A stretch of 64,000 bases of DNA from Trebonia sp963811335 (GTDB taxonomy: Bacteria > Actinomycetota > Actinomycetes > Streptosporangiales > Streptosporangiaceae), in assembly GCA_963811335.1 (NCBI GenBank), contig CAWERB010000023.1, forward strand, positions 372,001-436,000, written 5' to 3'. Positions within the stretch are counted from its first letter, which is position 1, and every line of letters begins with the position of its first letter. Below the pieces are notes generated by a model. That model was given only the letters and a program-made list of their open reading frames with translations. It was not told the DNA's origin and did not search any database. A program made the translations under genes and the position numbers. Shown one piece after another: positions 1-8,965 of this stretch.

Positions 1-1768
1 TTGCGGTGGATCTCCAGGTTGACGCCCTCGGCGACGCGCTGCGCGTGACCCAGCGCCTTGTGCGCCTTCGGGTTACCTGGCGGCGTTGAGTCGTGGAGCT
101 CGGTTCGCGCCTGTTCGGGCGCGTACTGCAGGATCAGCTCGTCTTCCATGCTGGCGAAGAAGACCGACCCGCCCGGGTCGCCCTGGCGCCCGGCGCGGCC
201 GCGCAGCTGCTTGTCGAGCCTGCTGCTCGCGTGCCGGCCGGTGCCGATGACGTACAGGCCGCCGAGCCCGGCGATCAGGTCCCGGTCGCCGCCCGTGCTG
301 GGCGGCCGCCGAGGCGGATGTCCGTGCCGCGCCCGGCCATCTGGGTGGACACCGTGATCGCGCCGCGGGCCCCGGCCTCGGCGACGATGGCGGCCTCCTG
401 GGCGTCGTTCTTGGCGTTCAGCACGGCGCAGCGCAGCCCGGCGCGGCCGAGCTCGGCGGCGAGCCGTTCGGACTCGGCCACGTCGAGCGTGCCGATCAGG
501 ACGGGCCGCCCGGTGGCGTGCGCCGCGGCGACCTCGCCGACGACCGCTTCCTGCTTCTCCGCGGCCGTCGGGTACAGCCGGTCGGGCTCGTCGGCGCGGA
601 CGCACGGGCGGTTCGGCGGGATCACCGCGATCTCCAGGCCGTAGAACTCCCGCAACTGCTCGCCGGCCGCCACCGCGGTCCCCGTCATCCCGCAGACGGT
701 GCGGTAGCGGCGGACCAGGGACTGGACGGTGACGGAGTCGAGGATCTCGCCGCTGTCGCTGGCGGCCAGGCCCTCCTTGGCCTCGACCGCCGCGTGCAGG
801 CCGTCGGGCCAGCGCTGCCGCCGGGCCACCCTGCCCCTGGACTCGCTGATCAGGTGCACCGCGCCGTCCCGCACGATGTAGTCCACGTCCCGCTGGAGCA
901 GCGCGTGAGCGTGCAGGGCCACGTTGAGCCGGGTCAGCGCCTCGGCGTGCTCGGTGGTGTACAAGTCGATGCCGCCGAGCGCCCACTCCGCGGCCCCCGC
1001 CCCGGCGCTGGTCAGGGACACGTTACGAGCGTCCTCGTCCACCTCGTAGTGGCGGCCGGGGTCAAGCTCGGACACGATCAGCGCCATCTCGCGGTCGGCG
1101 TCCGCGCAGTCCGCCGCGCCGGCCAGGACCAGCGGCACCCGGGCCTCATCGACGAGCACCGAGTCAGCCTCGTCGATCACGACCACGTCCGGTTCACCCG
1201 CGACCAGGCCGGCGACGTCGGTGACCAGGCGATCGCGCAGCACGTCAAAGCCGAACTCGCTGACCGGCGCGTAGGTGACCTGCGACGCGTAGGCGCGCCT
1301 GCGCTCCGCTGCCGTGGAGGCCTGGCCGATCCAGCCGACGGTCACCCCGAGCAGGTCGTAGACCGGAGCCATCCACTCGGCGTCGCGGCGGGCCAGGTAA
1401 TCGTTCACCGACATCACGTGCACGTCCCGGCCGCCCAGTGCGTACCCGGCGGCGGCGAGCGCGCCGCTCAGGGTCTTACCCTCCCCGGTCTCCATCTCGG
1501 CGACCAGCCCGGAAAGCATCGCGAGCGCGCCGAGCACCTGCACGTCGTACGGCCGCTCGCCCAGTGCGCGGCGCGCCGCCTCGCGGCCGCAGGCGCAGGT
1601 CTCCGCGTCGTCCCGCGCCGCCCGGGCCGCCGCCGTCAGCTCACCGTCGGTCAGCTCGCGCAGCCGCTGCTCATGCCCGGCGACCTGGGGCAGCAACTTC
1701 GACAGCGGCGCCAGTTCCGCCGATCCTGGCTTGTTCAGCAGCCACCGCGCGATGCTGGATATCCGCAC
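1..1768 (-). CDS. secA2: accessory preprotein translocase ATPase SecA2 (partial, frameshifted)
   Basis: SecA-family motor ATPase that drives export of a subset of proteins through SecYEG. The start is at 1768. The uninterrupted part (1768-275) has Walker A METGEGKT at about residues 92-99, Walker B with VVIDEAD near residue 200, and the helicase motif AGRGTDIRLGG near residue 480. The short N-terminus and the wording of the motor core resemble actinobacterial SecA2 rather than housekeeping SecA1. About 10 codons after AGRGTDI the frame hits a stop, but the neighbouring frame continues at once with GLGGLYVIGTGRH, LRGRAGRQGDPG and HAQRVAEG, the expected next SecA2 blocks, to the window edge. 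One base is therefore missing near 290-300. The C-terminus lies outside the window. It is either a sequencing error or a recent pseudogene; family assignment is firm. Confidence 0.9.
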
Positions 1769-1834
1769 GCCCGGACAACGTCCCGCTGTCGTCCCTGGTT
1801 CCGGCTGGAGGCTTCCGCCGCCCGTTGGCGTGCC

Positions 1835-2284
1835 TCAAGGCTTGTCAGCCCGCAGTACCTCGGCGAGCCTCTCCAGGGCGCGCGCGTTGCCGCGGCGGAC
1901 CATGGCGCGGACCAGTGGCGCGGCGAGGGCCTCGGCCCGCGGGACCTGGACCCAGGCGGTCTCGAAGGTGATCCTGGTTCCCCCGCCGGGAAGCTCCGCC
2001 AGCGTGTAGGTCCCGGTCGCGACGCGGCCGCTCGCGCCGACGTTGCGCTCCATGTTCCGCGCCGGGCGCTCGGCCTCGATGACCTCGACGTCGATGGCCT
2101 CGTTGCGACCGCCGGCGACGGCCGTGAAGCTGACCTTCGCGCCGACGCCGCTCGCCGGCCCGGAGCGCCGCCAGTCGCGGAACATGTGGTCGGTGAAGGT
2201 CTCGTGGTTGGCGAGCACGTCGAGGAAGTCGTAGACAGCCTCTCGTGCCTGGGGAACGTCGATGCTGACCCGCACTGGCTTCAT
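1835..2284 (-). CDS. SRPBCC-fold (polyketide cyclase/START-like) protein
   Basis: A 149-residue protein starting MKPVRVSIDVPQAREAVYDF, the typical first strand and helix of SRPBCC/START-domain proteins, which bind hydrophobic ligands in a deep cavity. The whole length is one such domain: an N-terminal strand, two helices around residues 14-40, then antiparallel strands (AIDVEVIEAERP, GTYTLAELPGGGTRITFETAW) and a long C-terminal helix ending LAEVLRADKP. No catalytic residues can be assigned, and the ligand is unknown. It follows secA2 on the same strand after a 66-base reversed gap. It may be transcribed separately. Confidence 0.8.
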   Translation of the reverse strand: MKPVRVSIDVPQAREAVYDFLDVLANHETFTDHMFRDWRRSGPASGVGAKVSFTAVAGGRNEAIDVEVIEAERPARNMERNVGASGRVATGTYTLAELPGGGTRITFETAWVQVPRAEALAAPLVRAMVRRGNARALERLAEVLRADKP

Positions 2285-2425
2285 GCACTAACGGTACGCT
2301 CCAGGCCCCCGCCGGTTTTCTGGCATCGTGGCGGGTGAGATGTCGATTCGGCGGTGGCCACTTCGTAGCGCAAGTGAGGGCCGGCCAGCGGCCGGGCCCC
2401 GGATGACCAACGGGAGTGATCTCTT

Positions 2426-2461
2426 ATGACGCAGTACCTGCTCGCCGCGTTCCCGAAGTGA
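2426..2461 (+). pseudogene. 11-codon leader, remnant of a DGPF/YCII-type gene start
   Basis: A short reading frame, MTQYLLAAFPK then stop, that ends in a GTGA overlap with the sigma-factor start. MTQYLL is how many DGPF/YCII-family proteins begin, and a DGPF gene is the usual upstream partner of ECF42-type sigma genes. I infer that the body of the partner gene was deleted, leaving its start fused to the sigma gene. The peptide is too short for certainty. It could simply be a translationally coupled leader. Confidence 0.4.
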
Positions 2462-3714
2462 CCGTCGAGGCTGTCTTCCGCCAGGAGTACGGCCGCTGCG
2501 TCGCTACCCTGATCCGCTTCCTCGGCGACATCGACGCCGCCGAGGAAGCGGTCCAGGACGCGTTCACCGTGGCGGTCGCCCGGTGGCCGTCGGACGGCCA
2601 GCCGCCCAACCCCGGCGCGTGGATCGTCACGACCGCCCGCAACCGGGCCATCGACCGGCTGCGCCGCGAGTCGGTCCGTGACGAGCGGCACGGGCAAGCG
2701 CATCACCTGTACGGCGCCGCCGCGGCGGACGCGGCGGACGCCGCCCTGGCGCAGGAGGAGGAGACCGTGCCCGATGACCGGCTGCGCCTGATCTTCACCT
2801 GCTGCCACCCGGCGCTGAACCAGCCCGCCCAGGTCGCGCTGACCCTGCGGCTGCTCGGCGGGCTGCAGACGCCGGAGATCGCGCGGGCGTTCTTCGTGCC
2901 CGAGGCGACCATGGCCCAGCGGATCGTCCGCGCCAAGCGCAAGATCAGCGGCGCCCGCATCCCCTACCGCGTGCCCGCGGAAGCCGAGCTTCCCGACCGC
3001 CTCAAGCCGGTCCTCGCCGTCATCTACCTGGTCTTCAACGAAGGCTACGCGGCGACCGGCGGCTCGCTGATGCGGCTTGACCTGTGCGCGGAGGCGGTCC
3101 GGCTCGCCCGGGTGCTCGCCGAGCTGATGCCTGATGAGCCGGAGGCGCAAGGGCTGCTCGCGCTGCTCCTGCTGCTGCACGCCCGCAGCGCCGCCCGGGT
3201 CACCGCCGGCGGTGCGCTGGTGCGGCTCGCCGAGCAGGACCGGCGGCGGTGGGACCAGGACCTGGCCAGCGAGGGCCAGGCCATCGTGCGCGCCTGCGTC
3301 CAGCGCGGCCTGCCGGGCCCGTACCAGGTCCAGGCCGCCATCAACGCCGTCCACTCCATCGCGCCCAGCTTCGGGGCCACCGACTGGAACGCCATCTTGA
3401 GGCTCTACGACCAGCTCTACGCGCTCACCCCGACGCCGGTCGTCGCGCTCAACCGCGCCGTCGCGCTCGCCGAGGTCCGCGGTCCCGCCGCGGGACTCGC
3501 CGCGGTAGACGAGCTGCGTTCTCCCGCCCTGGACAGCTACCACCTGTTCCACGCGGCGCGCGCCGACCTGCTGCGCCGCCTCGGCCGCCGCGAGGAGGCC
3601 GCCGCCGCCTACGCCGTCGCGCGCTCGCTGACCGCGAACCCGGTCGAGCAGGCGTTCCTCGGCGCGCAGCACGCCGCGGTCCTTGACGCCGGCCCGTCCG
3701 GCCAGCGCGGATAG
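2458..3714 (+). CDS. ECF sigma factor with C-terminal TPR-like extension (ECF42 type)
   Basis: Extracytoplasmic-function sigma factor of about 418 residues, roughly twice the length of a plain ECF sigma. The first ~170 residues hold sigma region 2 (LGDIDAAEEAVQDAFTVAV, then TARNRAIDRLRRE) and region 4 with its helix-turn-helix (LRLLGGLQTPEIARAFFVPE, TMAQRIVRAKRKI). The remainder is the conserved domain with VIYLVFNEGYAATGG and helical repeats (LLALLLLLHARSAAR, VALNRAVALAEVRGP) known from the ECF42 group, where it replaces an anti-sigma factor. A GTG at 2458 is preferred to the earlier GTG at 2416 because protein similarity begins at TVEAVFRQEYGR and because it overlaps the stop of the upstream leader. 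The usual DGPF partner gene is missing. Confidence 0.88.
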   Translation: MTVEAVFRQEYGRCVATLIRFLGDIDAAEEAVQDAFTVAVARWPSDGQPPNPGAWIVTTARNRAIDRLRRESVRDERHGQAHHLYGAAAADAADAALAQEEETVPDDRLRLIFTCCHPALNQPAQVALTLRLLGGLQTPEIARAFFVPEATMAQRIVRAKRKISGARIPYRVPAEAELPDRLKPVLAVIYLVFNEGYAATGGSLMRLDLCAEAVRLARVLAELMPDEPEAQGLLALLLLLHARSAARVTAGGALVRLAEQDRRRWDQDLASEGQAIVRACVQRGLPGPYQVQAAINAVHSIAPSFGATDWNAILRLYDQLYALTPTPVVALNRAVALAEVRGPAAGLAAVDELRSPALDSYHLFHAARADLLRRLGRREEAAAAYAVARSLTANPVEQAFLGAQHAAVLDAGPSGQRG

Positions 3715-3717
3715 CGC

Positions 3718-3827
3718 GCACGCAAAGCCGCGCGGAGTTCACCGAAGCGGCTGCCCTATATTTGCGTGCATGCCACGCAAAGCCGCGCGGAGTACACCGA
3801 AGCGGCTGCCCTATATTGCGTGCGCAG
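3718..3827 (+). repeat. 55-bp tandem duplication with palindromic operator-like sites before ino1
   Basis: Two near-identical copies, starting at about 3721 and 3776, lie just before the inositol-phosphate synthase. Each unit begins CACGCAAAGCC and ends CTATATT(T)GCGTGC. At the junction, TTTGCGTG (3761-3768) and CACGCAAA (3774-3781) form a perfect 8-bp inverted repeat around CATGC; half-sites recur at 3718 and 3816. TATATT at 3811-3816 lies 11 bases before the ATG and could be the -10 of a nearly leaderless transcript. I read this as a duplicated promoter/operator. The binding protein is unknown. Confidence 0.65.
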
Positions 3828-4790
3828 ATGCCTAAGCGGGTGAAGGTCGCGGTCGTCGGGGTCGGCAACAATGTTTCCGCGCTGGTGCAGGGCATCGCCC
3901 TGCACCGCGCCACGGGCAGCCTGGTCGGGATCCGCCTGCCGGTGCTCGACGGGCTCGGCGTGGCGGACGTCGACTTCGTGGCGGCCTTCGCCGTCTCGCC
4001 GCAGAAGATCGGAACGGACCTGCACGAGGCGATCTTCCTGCCGCCTAACAACTTCCCGCGGCTCACCAGCGAGCTTCCCCCCTCGGGCGTTGCGGTGCGC
4101 CGCGGCCTCACCGGTGACGATCCGGGCGAGGCGGAGCGCGTGGCCGCGGACCTCGCCGGGGCCGAGGTGGTGCTGTACGCGGCGCCGAGCGGCCGGCCGC
4201 GGACGGCGCGCGCCTACGCCGAGGCGGCGCTGCGGGCGGGCGCGGCGTTCGTCAACACCACCTCCGACGCGGTGGCCCGCGACCCTCGGCTGCTTGACCG
4301 CTACGCCGCGGCCGGGCTGCCGCTGATCGGCGACGACCTGGCCAGCCAGTTCGGCACCTCCGTCGTGCATCACGCGCTGCTGCGGCTGCTGGAGGAACGG
4401 GGGCTCACCCTGACCAGCTCCTATCAGGTCAACCTGGGCGGCACCGAGGACTTCAGGAACCTGGTGGAAAACAGCAACACCAAGCACCAGTCCAAGCTGA
4501 ACGCCCTCGCCGCGGAGGGATCCGCCGCCGGGCGGGTGCAGGTGGCCCCGCCCGGGTACCTGCCGCACCTGCAGTCACACAAGGTCGCGCACATCAACAT
4601 CGAGGCCCGGGCCTGGGGCGAGACCTCGGTCAGCGTGGACGTGAAGCTGAAGGTGCACGACCCGAGCGGCGCCGCCGGGGTGAACATAGACCTGATCCGC
4701 ATCGCGGCGAGCGCGCTGCGGCAGCGCCGCGCCGGCTACCCCGCCGAGGCCACGCCATTGCTCAAGTCCCCTCCCGGAACTCCTGTGTAG
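3828..4790 (+). CDS. ino1: inositol-3-phosphate synthase family protein
   Basis: NAD-dependent enzyme converting glucose-6-phosphate to 1L-myo-inositol-3-phosphate, the first step to phosphatidylinositol lipids and mycothiol in actinomycetes. About 320 residues, somewhat shorter than typical 350-360-residue actinobacterial enzymes. Visible blocks are the Rossmann start KVAVVGVGNNVSALVQGI, GIRLPVLDGLGVADVDFVAAF, NTTSDAVARDP, LIGDDLASQFGTSVVHHAL, SYQVNLGGTEDFRNL, HQSKLNAL and KVAHINIEARAWG, which carry the catalytic and NAD-contact residues of the family. An ATG at 3828 is chosen because similarity starts there; the longer frame would translate the upstream repeat. It follows the sigma gene but has its own promoter region. 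Confidence 0.9.
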   Translation: MPKRVKVAVVGVGNNVSALVQGIALHRATGSLVGIRLPVLDGLGVADVDFVAAFAVSPQKIGTDLHEAIFLPPNNFPRLTSELPPSGVAVRRGLTGDDPGEAERVAADLAGAEVVLYAAPSGRPRTARAYAEAALRAGAAFVNTTSDAVARDPRLLDRYAAAGLPLIGDDLASQFGTSVVHHALLRLLEERGLTLTSSYQVNLGGTEDFRNLVENSNTKHQSKLNALAAEGSAAGRVQVAPPGYLPHLQSHKVAHINIEARAWGETSVSVDVKLKVHDPSGAAGVNIDLIRIAASALRQRRAGYPAEATPLLKSPPGTPV

Positions 4791-4879
4791 CCCTTCCCGC
4801 CCTCGGGCGGCCCGGGCTGTAGCCTTCGCATGATGAGCGAATCGCGCCGAGTAGGTAGCACCCGAACGGAGAGTGACAG

Positions 4880-5467
4880 ATGACCGCCTTCGACTCCCCC
4901 CGCGGCACCCGCGGCGCCCGCCAGCCCAAGGGCAGGCTCATGTCCTGGGGGAACGCCTTCATGACGAAGCGCATCCGCAAGGGCAAGAACCCGTTCGGCT
5001 TCGGTGTGCTGGTCCTGACCACCACGGGCCGCAAGAGCGGCCTTGAGCGGACCGTGCCGGTCGGCTGGTTCCCCGACGGCGAGGGCAACTGGCTGGTCGT
5101 CGCCTCGGCCAACGGCGCGGCCGACAATCCCGCCTGGTACTACAACCTCGCCGCCGCCCCCGACAAGGCCCGCATCGAGGTCGACGGCACCGAGATCCCG
5201 GTCACCGCGCAGCAGCTGCACGGCGCCGAGCGCGAGGCCGCCTGGCACACCATCACCACCACGGCCCCCCGCTTCGCCCAGTACGAGGCCAAGACGGACC
5301 GCGAGATCCCGGTCATCCGCCTGACCCGGCGCGCATGGCCAGTGATGCGGCCGGAGACCGTCGTCTCGTCCTCCCGGGGGCCTCGACTGTCTATCAGTTT
5401 CTGCCTCCCGGGACCACCTCCTATCAGTTTCTGCGTCCCATACCGGACATACCGGGCGCAAAAGTGA
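4880..5467 (+). CDS. deazaflavin-dependent nitroreductase-family oxidoreductase (DDN/DUF385 type)
   Basis: Split-barrel flavoprotein of the DDN family, which in actinomycetes uses coenzyme F420 or related flavins. The body shows GFGVLVLTTTGRKSGLERTVPVGWF, WLVVASANGAADNPAWYYNL and TARIEV/PVIRLTRR-like blocks in the expected order. A GGAGAG sequence lies about 8 bases before the ATG. Family members usually stop right after the PVIRLTRR block; here about 40 extra residues follow, encoded by a region that contains a 30-bp direct repeat. The tail is probably a lost stop rather than a real domain. Substrate unknown. Confidence 0.85.
   Translation: MTAFDSPRGTRGARQPKGRLMSWGNAFMTKRIRKGKNPFGFGVLVLTTTGRKSGLERTVPVGWFPDGEGNWLVVASANGAADNPAWYYNLAAAPDKARIEVDGTEIPVTAQQLHGAEREAAWHTITTTAPRFAQYEAKTDREIPVIRLTRRAWPVMRPETVVSSSRGPRLSISFCLPGPPPISFCVPYRTYRAQK
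5391..5439 (+). repeat. 19-bp direct repeat, 30-bp period, in the 3' tail of the DDN gene
   Basis: CTATCAGTTTCTGCCTCCC at 5391-5409 and CTATCAGTTTCTGCGTCCC at 5421-5439 differ by one base. They lie in the unusual C-terminal extension of the oxidoreductase frame and are lower in GC than the surroundings. This suggests formerly non-coding sequence now read through. Confidence 0.6.
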
Positions 5468-5567
5468 CCGAAATCGATAGGGAGTTGCAGCGGCGCAGGC
5501 CCGGCCAGGTTCCGCCAGCCGAAGTTATTTGGTTGCCCGCGGCAACGACGACAAGCAGAATGGCGGC

Positions 5568-6374
5568 GTGCTGACAGCGGAAGAAGTCGAGCGGTTCGTC
5601 AGCGACGGGTTCGCCTACCTGCCCGAGGCGTTCCCGCGGGCGCTCGCCGATGAGTGCCGGGCGTTCCTGTGGCGGGAGACCGGCGCTGACCCTGATGACC
5701 CGTCGACCTGGACCCGGCCCGTCATCCGCCTCGACGGGTACGGCGGCGACCTGTTCAACGCCGCCGTCAACACCCCCGCGCTGCACGAGGCGTTCGATCA
5801 GCTGGCCGGGGCCGGCCGGTGGGTCCCGCGCGACGGCCTCGGCACGTTCCCCATCCGGTTCCCGCACCCCGGCGATCCCGGCGACGCCGGCTGGCACATG
5901 GAGGGCAGCTACACCGTCGAGGGCGAGCAGGGCTACTGGCTGAACCTGCGCTCCAAGGGGCGGGCGCTGCTGATGCTGTTCCTGTTCTCCGAGGTCGGCC
6001 CCGATGACGCGCCGACCCGGGTCAAGGTGGGCTCGCACCTGGACGTGCCGCCGTTCCTCGTCGCGGCGGGTGACCGCGGCATGTTCTTCGGCGCCGCGGC
6101 CGCCGCGATGCACGCGGCGGGCAAGCTCAACTCACCGGACCGCCCGCAGGCGCTGGCCACCGGCCACCCCGGTGACGTGTACCTGTGCCACCCGTTCCTG
6201 ATCCACGCGGCGCAGCCGCACCGGGGGCGGGAGCCAAGGTTCATGGCCCAGCCGCCGCTGACTCCCGTCGCGCCGCTGGACCTGGCCCGGGCGGACGGCG
6301 CCTACTCCCCCGTTGAGCTTGCGGTGCTCCGCGGCCTCGGTGATCCGCCAGCCTGGTCGGGCGCATCCCGCTGA
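5568..6374 (+). CDS. phytanoyl-CoA dioxygenase (PhyH) family protein
   Basis: Fe(II)/2-oxoglutarate-dependent oxygenase fold of about 268 residues. FVSDGFAYLPEAFP is the standard PhyH opening. Metal ligands are likely GWHMEGSY (H-x-E instead of the commoner H-x-D) near residue 108 and the distal His in LCHPFLIHAAQPHRG near residue 217, with the following Arg suited to bind 2-oxoglutarate. The GTG at 5568 fits the protein start; a TTG at 5529 in the same frame would add 13 residues of poor quality. The last residues run into the remnant of another gene, so its natural end may have been replaced. Substrate unknown. Confidence 0.82.
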   Translation: MLTAEEVERFVSDGFAYLPEAFPRALADECRAFLWRETGADPDDPSTWTRPVIRLDGYGGDLFNAAVNTPALHEAFDQLAGAGRWVPRDGLGTFPIRFPHPGDPGDAGWHMEGSYTVEGEQGYWLNLRSKGRALLMLFLFSEVGPDDAPTRVKVGSHLDVPPFLVAAGDRGMFFGAAAAAMHAAGKLNSPDRPQALATGHPGDVYLCHPFLIHAAQPHRGREPRFMAQPPLTPVAPLDLARADGAYSPVELAVLRGLGDPPAWSGASR

Positions 6375-6463
6375 CGGCATGCCTGCCGGTGCTCGCGGTG
6401 CCGGCCCTGCTGGCGCTCGTGCCGCTGCTGCGGCTGCGGGCCACCACGGCGCGGGAGCGGTGA
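6356..6463 (+). pseudogene. C-terminal remnant of a membrane transporter (last helix and tail)
   Basis: In the frame not used by the oxygenase, 34 codons read VGRIPLTACLPVLAVPALLA, then LVPLLRLRATTARER and a stop. This is one hydrophobic helix followed by a basic cytoplasmic tail, exactly like the end of an MFS transporter. There is no start codon or upstream body. It overlaps the final codons of the PhyH gene, marking a deletion junction. Identification as MFS rests only on the helix-plus-basic-tail pattern. Confidence 0.45.
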
Positions 6464-6467
6464 GCGC

Positions 6468-8876
6468 TTACTCGCGGCCGCGCTCGTCCAGCGCGCGCAG
6501 CGCCTCGTTGAACGGCCGCTCCAGCCAGGCGAGGTGGTCGGCCTCGCCGTGATGGTGCGTCGTCACCTGATCGGACCGGCGGGCGGCGGTGTGCCGGACG
6601 TAGTCGCGTGCGCCCTCGACCAGGGTGCGGATGTAACGGAGGCCGTCAGGGTCGGTCATGCTCCAGCCGCCGCCGCAGGCGACGTAGACCGGTGAGGTGT
6701 GCGCGAAGACCCGGCGGCCCCAGCCGTCGAGGTGGTAGTCGGCGCCGATCGCCCGGCAGGCGATCCACGCGTTGCCGTCGACCCGCAGTTCCTCGCTGAT
6801 CTCCCCCTGCCGTCCGCCGTTGACCTCGGCCCGCGCGACGACCTCCCCGTTGCGCACCACCTCAAGCGAGCGGAGCGGGAAGATGCCGCGCACCGTGGCC
6901 TGGACGGTGACCGTTCCCGGCCCCGACAGCTCGACGGTGTCGCCCGGCTCGCGCCCGTCGACGGAGAGCGTGACCAGCGGCCCGCCGGACAGGAACGTGC
7001 GGCCCGCGCGGACCGCCCGGCACCAGGCCTCGTAGCTGAACTCCTCATCCAGCCGCGCGTACGTCCGGTACAGGCCGACCGGCACGTCGCTTGACATCTT
7101 GTCCGTGCCGCCGACCAGCGGCAGCCGGTAGCCGCTGTTCAGGTACCGGTAGTACTCGAGCAGCGAGTCGTCGGCATGGGCGAGCATCTCAACGGCGTCG
7201 GCCCGGCCGGTCGCGACGAGGACGGCCGGCTCGCCGTTCGGCTTCGGGAAGTGCGCGGCGACGACGGTGCCGCCCTGGGCGTGCGTCCGGTCGGCCCAGT
7301 CGCTCAGCGTCGCGTCAAGCGCGCCGCCGAGCTCGGCCTCGTCCGGCCCGTCGCTGCACCACGGCATGACCGGTTCCTTCAGGCCCCACAGGACCATGTG
7401 GCCGAGCATGTGCTGCCGGTTTTCCTGGCCGATGTAGGTGACGTAGCCGCCGCTGTCGACGACGCCGGGCCGGCCGGCGTAGTCCTCGGTGTTGGTGAAC
7501 AGCGCGCCCCACTGCGTCTGCAGCACGTTGACGACCCGCAGGTCCTCGCCTCGCTGCTCGACCTGGGCGCCCGGGGTGGACAGGAAGTGCACGTGCGAGT
7601 CGCCGGACCACCAGCCGTCGGCGGCCAGGTCAGCGAAACGGCTGATCCGCAGGGTCAGCTCCCGCTGGCCCGGCTCGATCCGCACGGTCTGCCGCAGCGG
7701 CTCGTACTCGAAGCCGCGCGCGACGTCCACCACGACGTCGCCGCGCGGCAGCCAGCCCTGGCAGGTGCCGTCGATGTACGCGTAGCTGCGCTGGCCGAGG
7801 CGGGTGTCACCGCCGACGTCGTAATGCCAGCTGCCGAGGTTCTGCGTGACGTGGTTGTGGTAGCCGTGCGGCTGGTAGGGGACCCCGGCGGCCGAGCGGA
7901 AGTGGACCCGGCACGGCACCGGCCGCCCGGTCGCGTCGTCGACGACGGTGACGTGCACCCAGTTGCGGCCGCTTTCGGTCAGCTCAAAGGTAACCTGGCC
8001 GGCGTCCGCCCGCCCGTCGCGTTCCACGTCGCCCCAGGTCACCCGGCCGAGTTCGGCGCCGCCCCGCCGGACCGCGATGGTGGCCGACGGCAGCGCGGCG
8101 ATCGTGGTGTACGCCGACGTGCCCTCCTTCGCGCCCCAGCCGGGCCGGTCGTCGCCGCCGGGCAGCGGCTGCGGGTACGTGGCGACCCCTCGGTCCACGT
8201 CGACGTCGAGGACCCCGCCCTGCCCGTCCTTGGGCACCAGCACCACCGGCTGCGCGGGCGAGCGGACGAACGGGTACTCGCCGAGGTCGCTGGTCGTGAT
8301 CCCGGCGACGATGAACCGCGGGCCGTGCGGTATGAACTCGATCCGCTCGACCGCCCGCTCCGGATCGGGGTTCTCCCAGCACCACAGCACGTAGGCGGCG
8401 GGCCAGCCCCGCTCGTGCTCCGCCAGGCGCGCCCCGGCCTCGCCCCACTTGCCCTCGAACCGCGGCAGCTTGAAGTCCGCCTGGTCGGCGACGGCGAGGA
8501 ACGGCAGGCGCCCCCACTCCGGCGGTACCACCTGGATCTCGAACCGCTCCCTGACCGGCGCGGTGACCGCCTCGCCGCCCGCCAGGTGGAACACGTACTC
8601 CGCGACCAGCTGCCCGGCGGCGAAGTCGACCCGCGCGCCCGGTTCGAGCAGCCGGTGCGCGATGATCACCCGCGGCGCCGTCCGGCCGACCGGGACCGAC
8701 ACCGGGGCCTCGGGCAGCAGGAAGCACCGCTGCGCGGACGGCTGCTCGGCCCCGATCAGGAACGGCAGGCCGCGCAGGTTCACCCGGCCGAGCGGAGGCT
8801 CGCCTGGTTCCTTGCCGAGAACATCGACGCCCGCGTTGCACGCGCCGGACAGGTCTACGGGCTCATAGCTCGGCAT
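6468..8876 (-). CDS. CehA/McbA-type metallohydrolase (PHP domain)
   Basis: About 802 residues. The N-terminal ~400 residues form beta-rich domains. The catalytic PHP-type hydrolase begins at DGWWSGDSHVHF (H-x-H metal ligands, near residue 425), followed by YVTYIGQENRQHMLGHMVLWG, GGTVVAAHFPKPNGEPA and LVGGTDKMSSDVPVG, giving the remaining His/Asp ligands, and a C-terminal beta domain (GDTVELSGPGTVTVQATV). Members such as CehA and McbA hydrolyse carbamate or aryl esters, but most are uncharacterised. An ATG at 8876 is preferred: TACGAT sits 7 bases upstream, a good leaderless -10 placement, and the 14 residues upstream are poor. It ends 5 bases from the transporter remnant on the other strand. 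Confidence 0.8.
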   Translation of the reverse strand: MPSYEPVDLSGACNAGVDVLGKEPGEPPLGRVNLRGLPFLIGAEQPSAQRCFLLPEAPVSVPVGRTAPRVIIAHRLLEPGARVDFAAGQLVAEYVFHLAGGEAVTAPVRERFEIQVVPPEWGRLPFLAVADQADFKLPRFEGKWGEAGARLAEHERGWPAAYVLWCWENPDPERAVERIEFIPHGPRFIVAGITTSDLGEYPFVRSPAQPVVLVPKDGQGGVLDVDVDRGVATYPQPLPGGDDRPGWGAKEGTSAYTTIAALPSATIAVRRGGAELGRVTWGDVERDGRADAGQVTFELTESGRNWVHVTVVDDATGRPVPCRVHFRSAAGVPYQPHGYHNHVTQNLGSWHYDVGGDTRLGQRSYAYIDGTCQGWLPRGDVVVDVARGFEYEPLRQTVRIEPGQRELTLRISRFADLAADGWWSGDSHVHFLSTPGAQVEQRGEDLRVVNVLQTQWGALFTNTEDYAGRPGVVDSGGYVTYIGQENRQHMLGHMVLWGLKEPVMPWCSDGPDEAELGGALDATLSDWADRTHAQGGTVVAAHFPKPNGEPAVLVATGRADAVEMLAHADDSLLEYYRYLNSGYRLPLVGGTDKMSSDVPVGLYRTYARLDEEFSYEAWCRAVRAGRTFLSGGPLVTLSVDGREPGDTVELSGPGTVTVQATVRGIFPLRSLEVVRNGEVVARAEVNGGRQGEISEELRVDGNAWIACRAIGADYHLDGWGRRVFAHTSPVYVACGGGWSMTDPDGLRYIRTLVEGARDYVRHTAARRSDQVTTHHHGEADHLAWLERPFNEALRALDERGRE

Positions 8877-8965
8877 GCGTCCGATCGTAAGCCGCACGGC
8901 CGTCCGGGTCCCAGTCATTTTCTGGCGTGCCCGGGGGTGGGGCCGCCGCGTCTTCGGTCATCGCC

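Noticed and set aside
2281..3672. 463-codon open frame opposite the sigma factor
   Set aside because: Its Arg/Gly/Asp-rich sequence is the antisense shadow of high-GC codon bias. The plus-strand sigma factor has clear domains.
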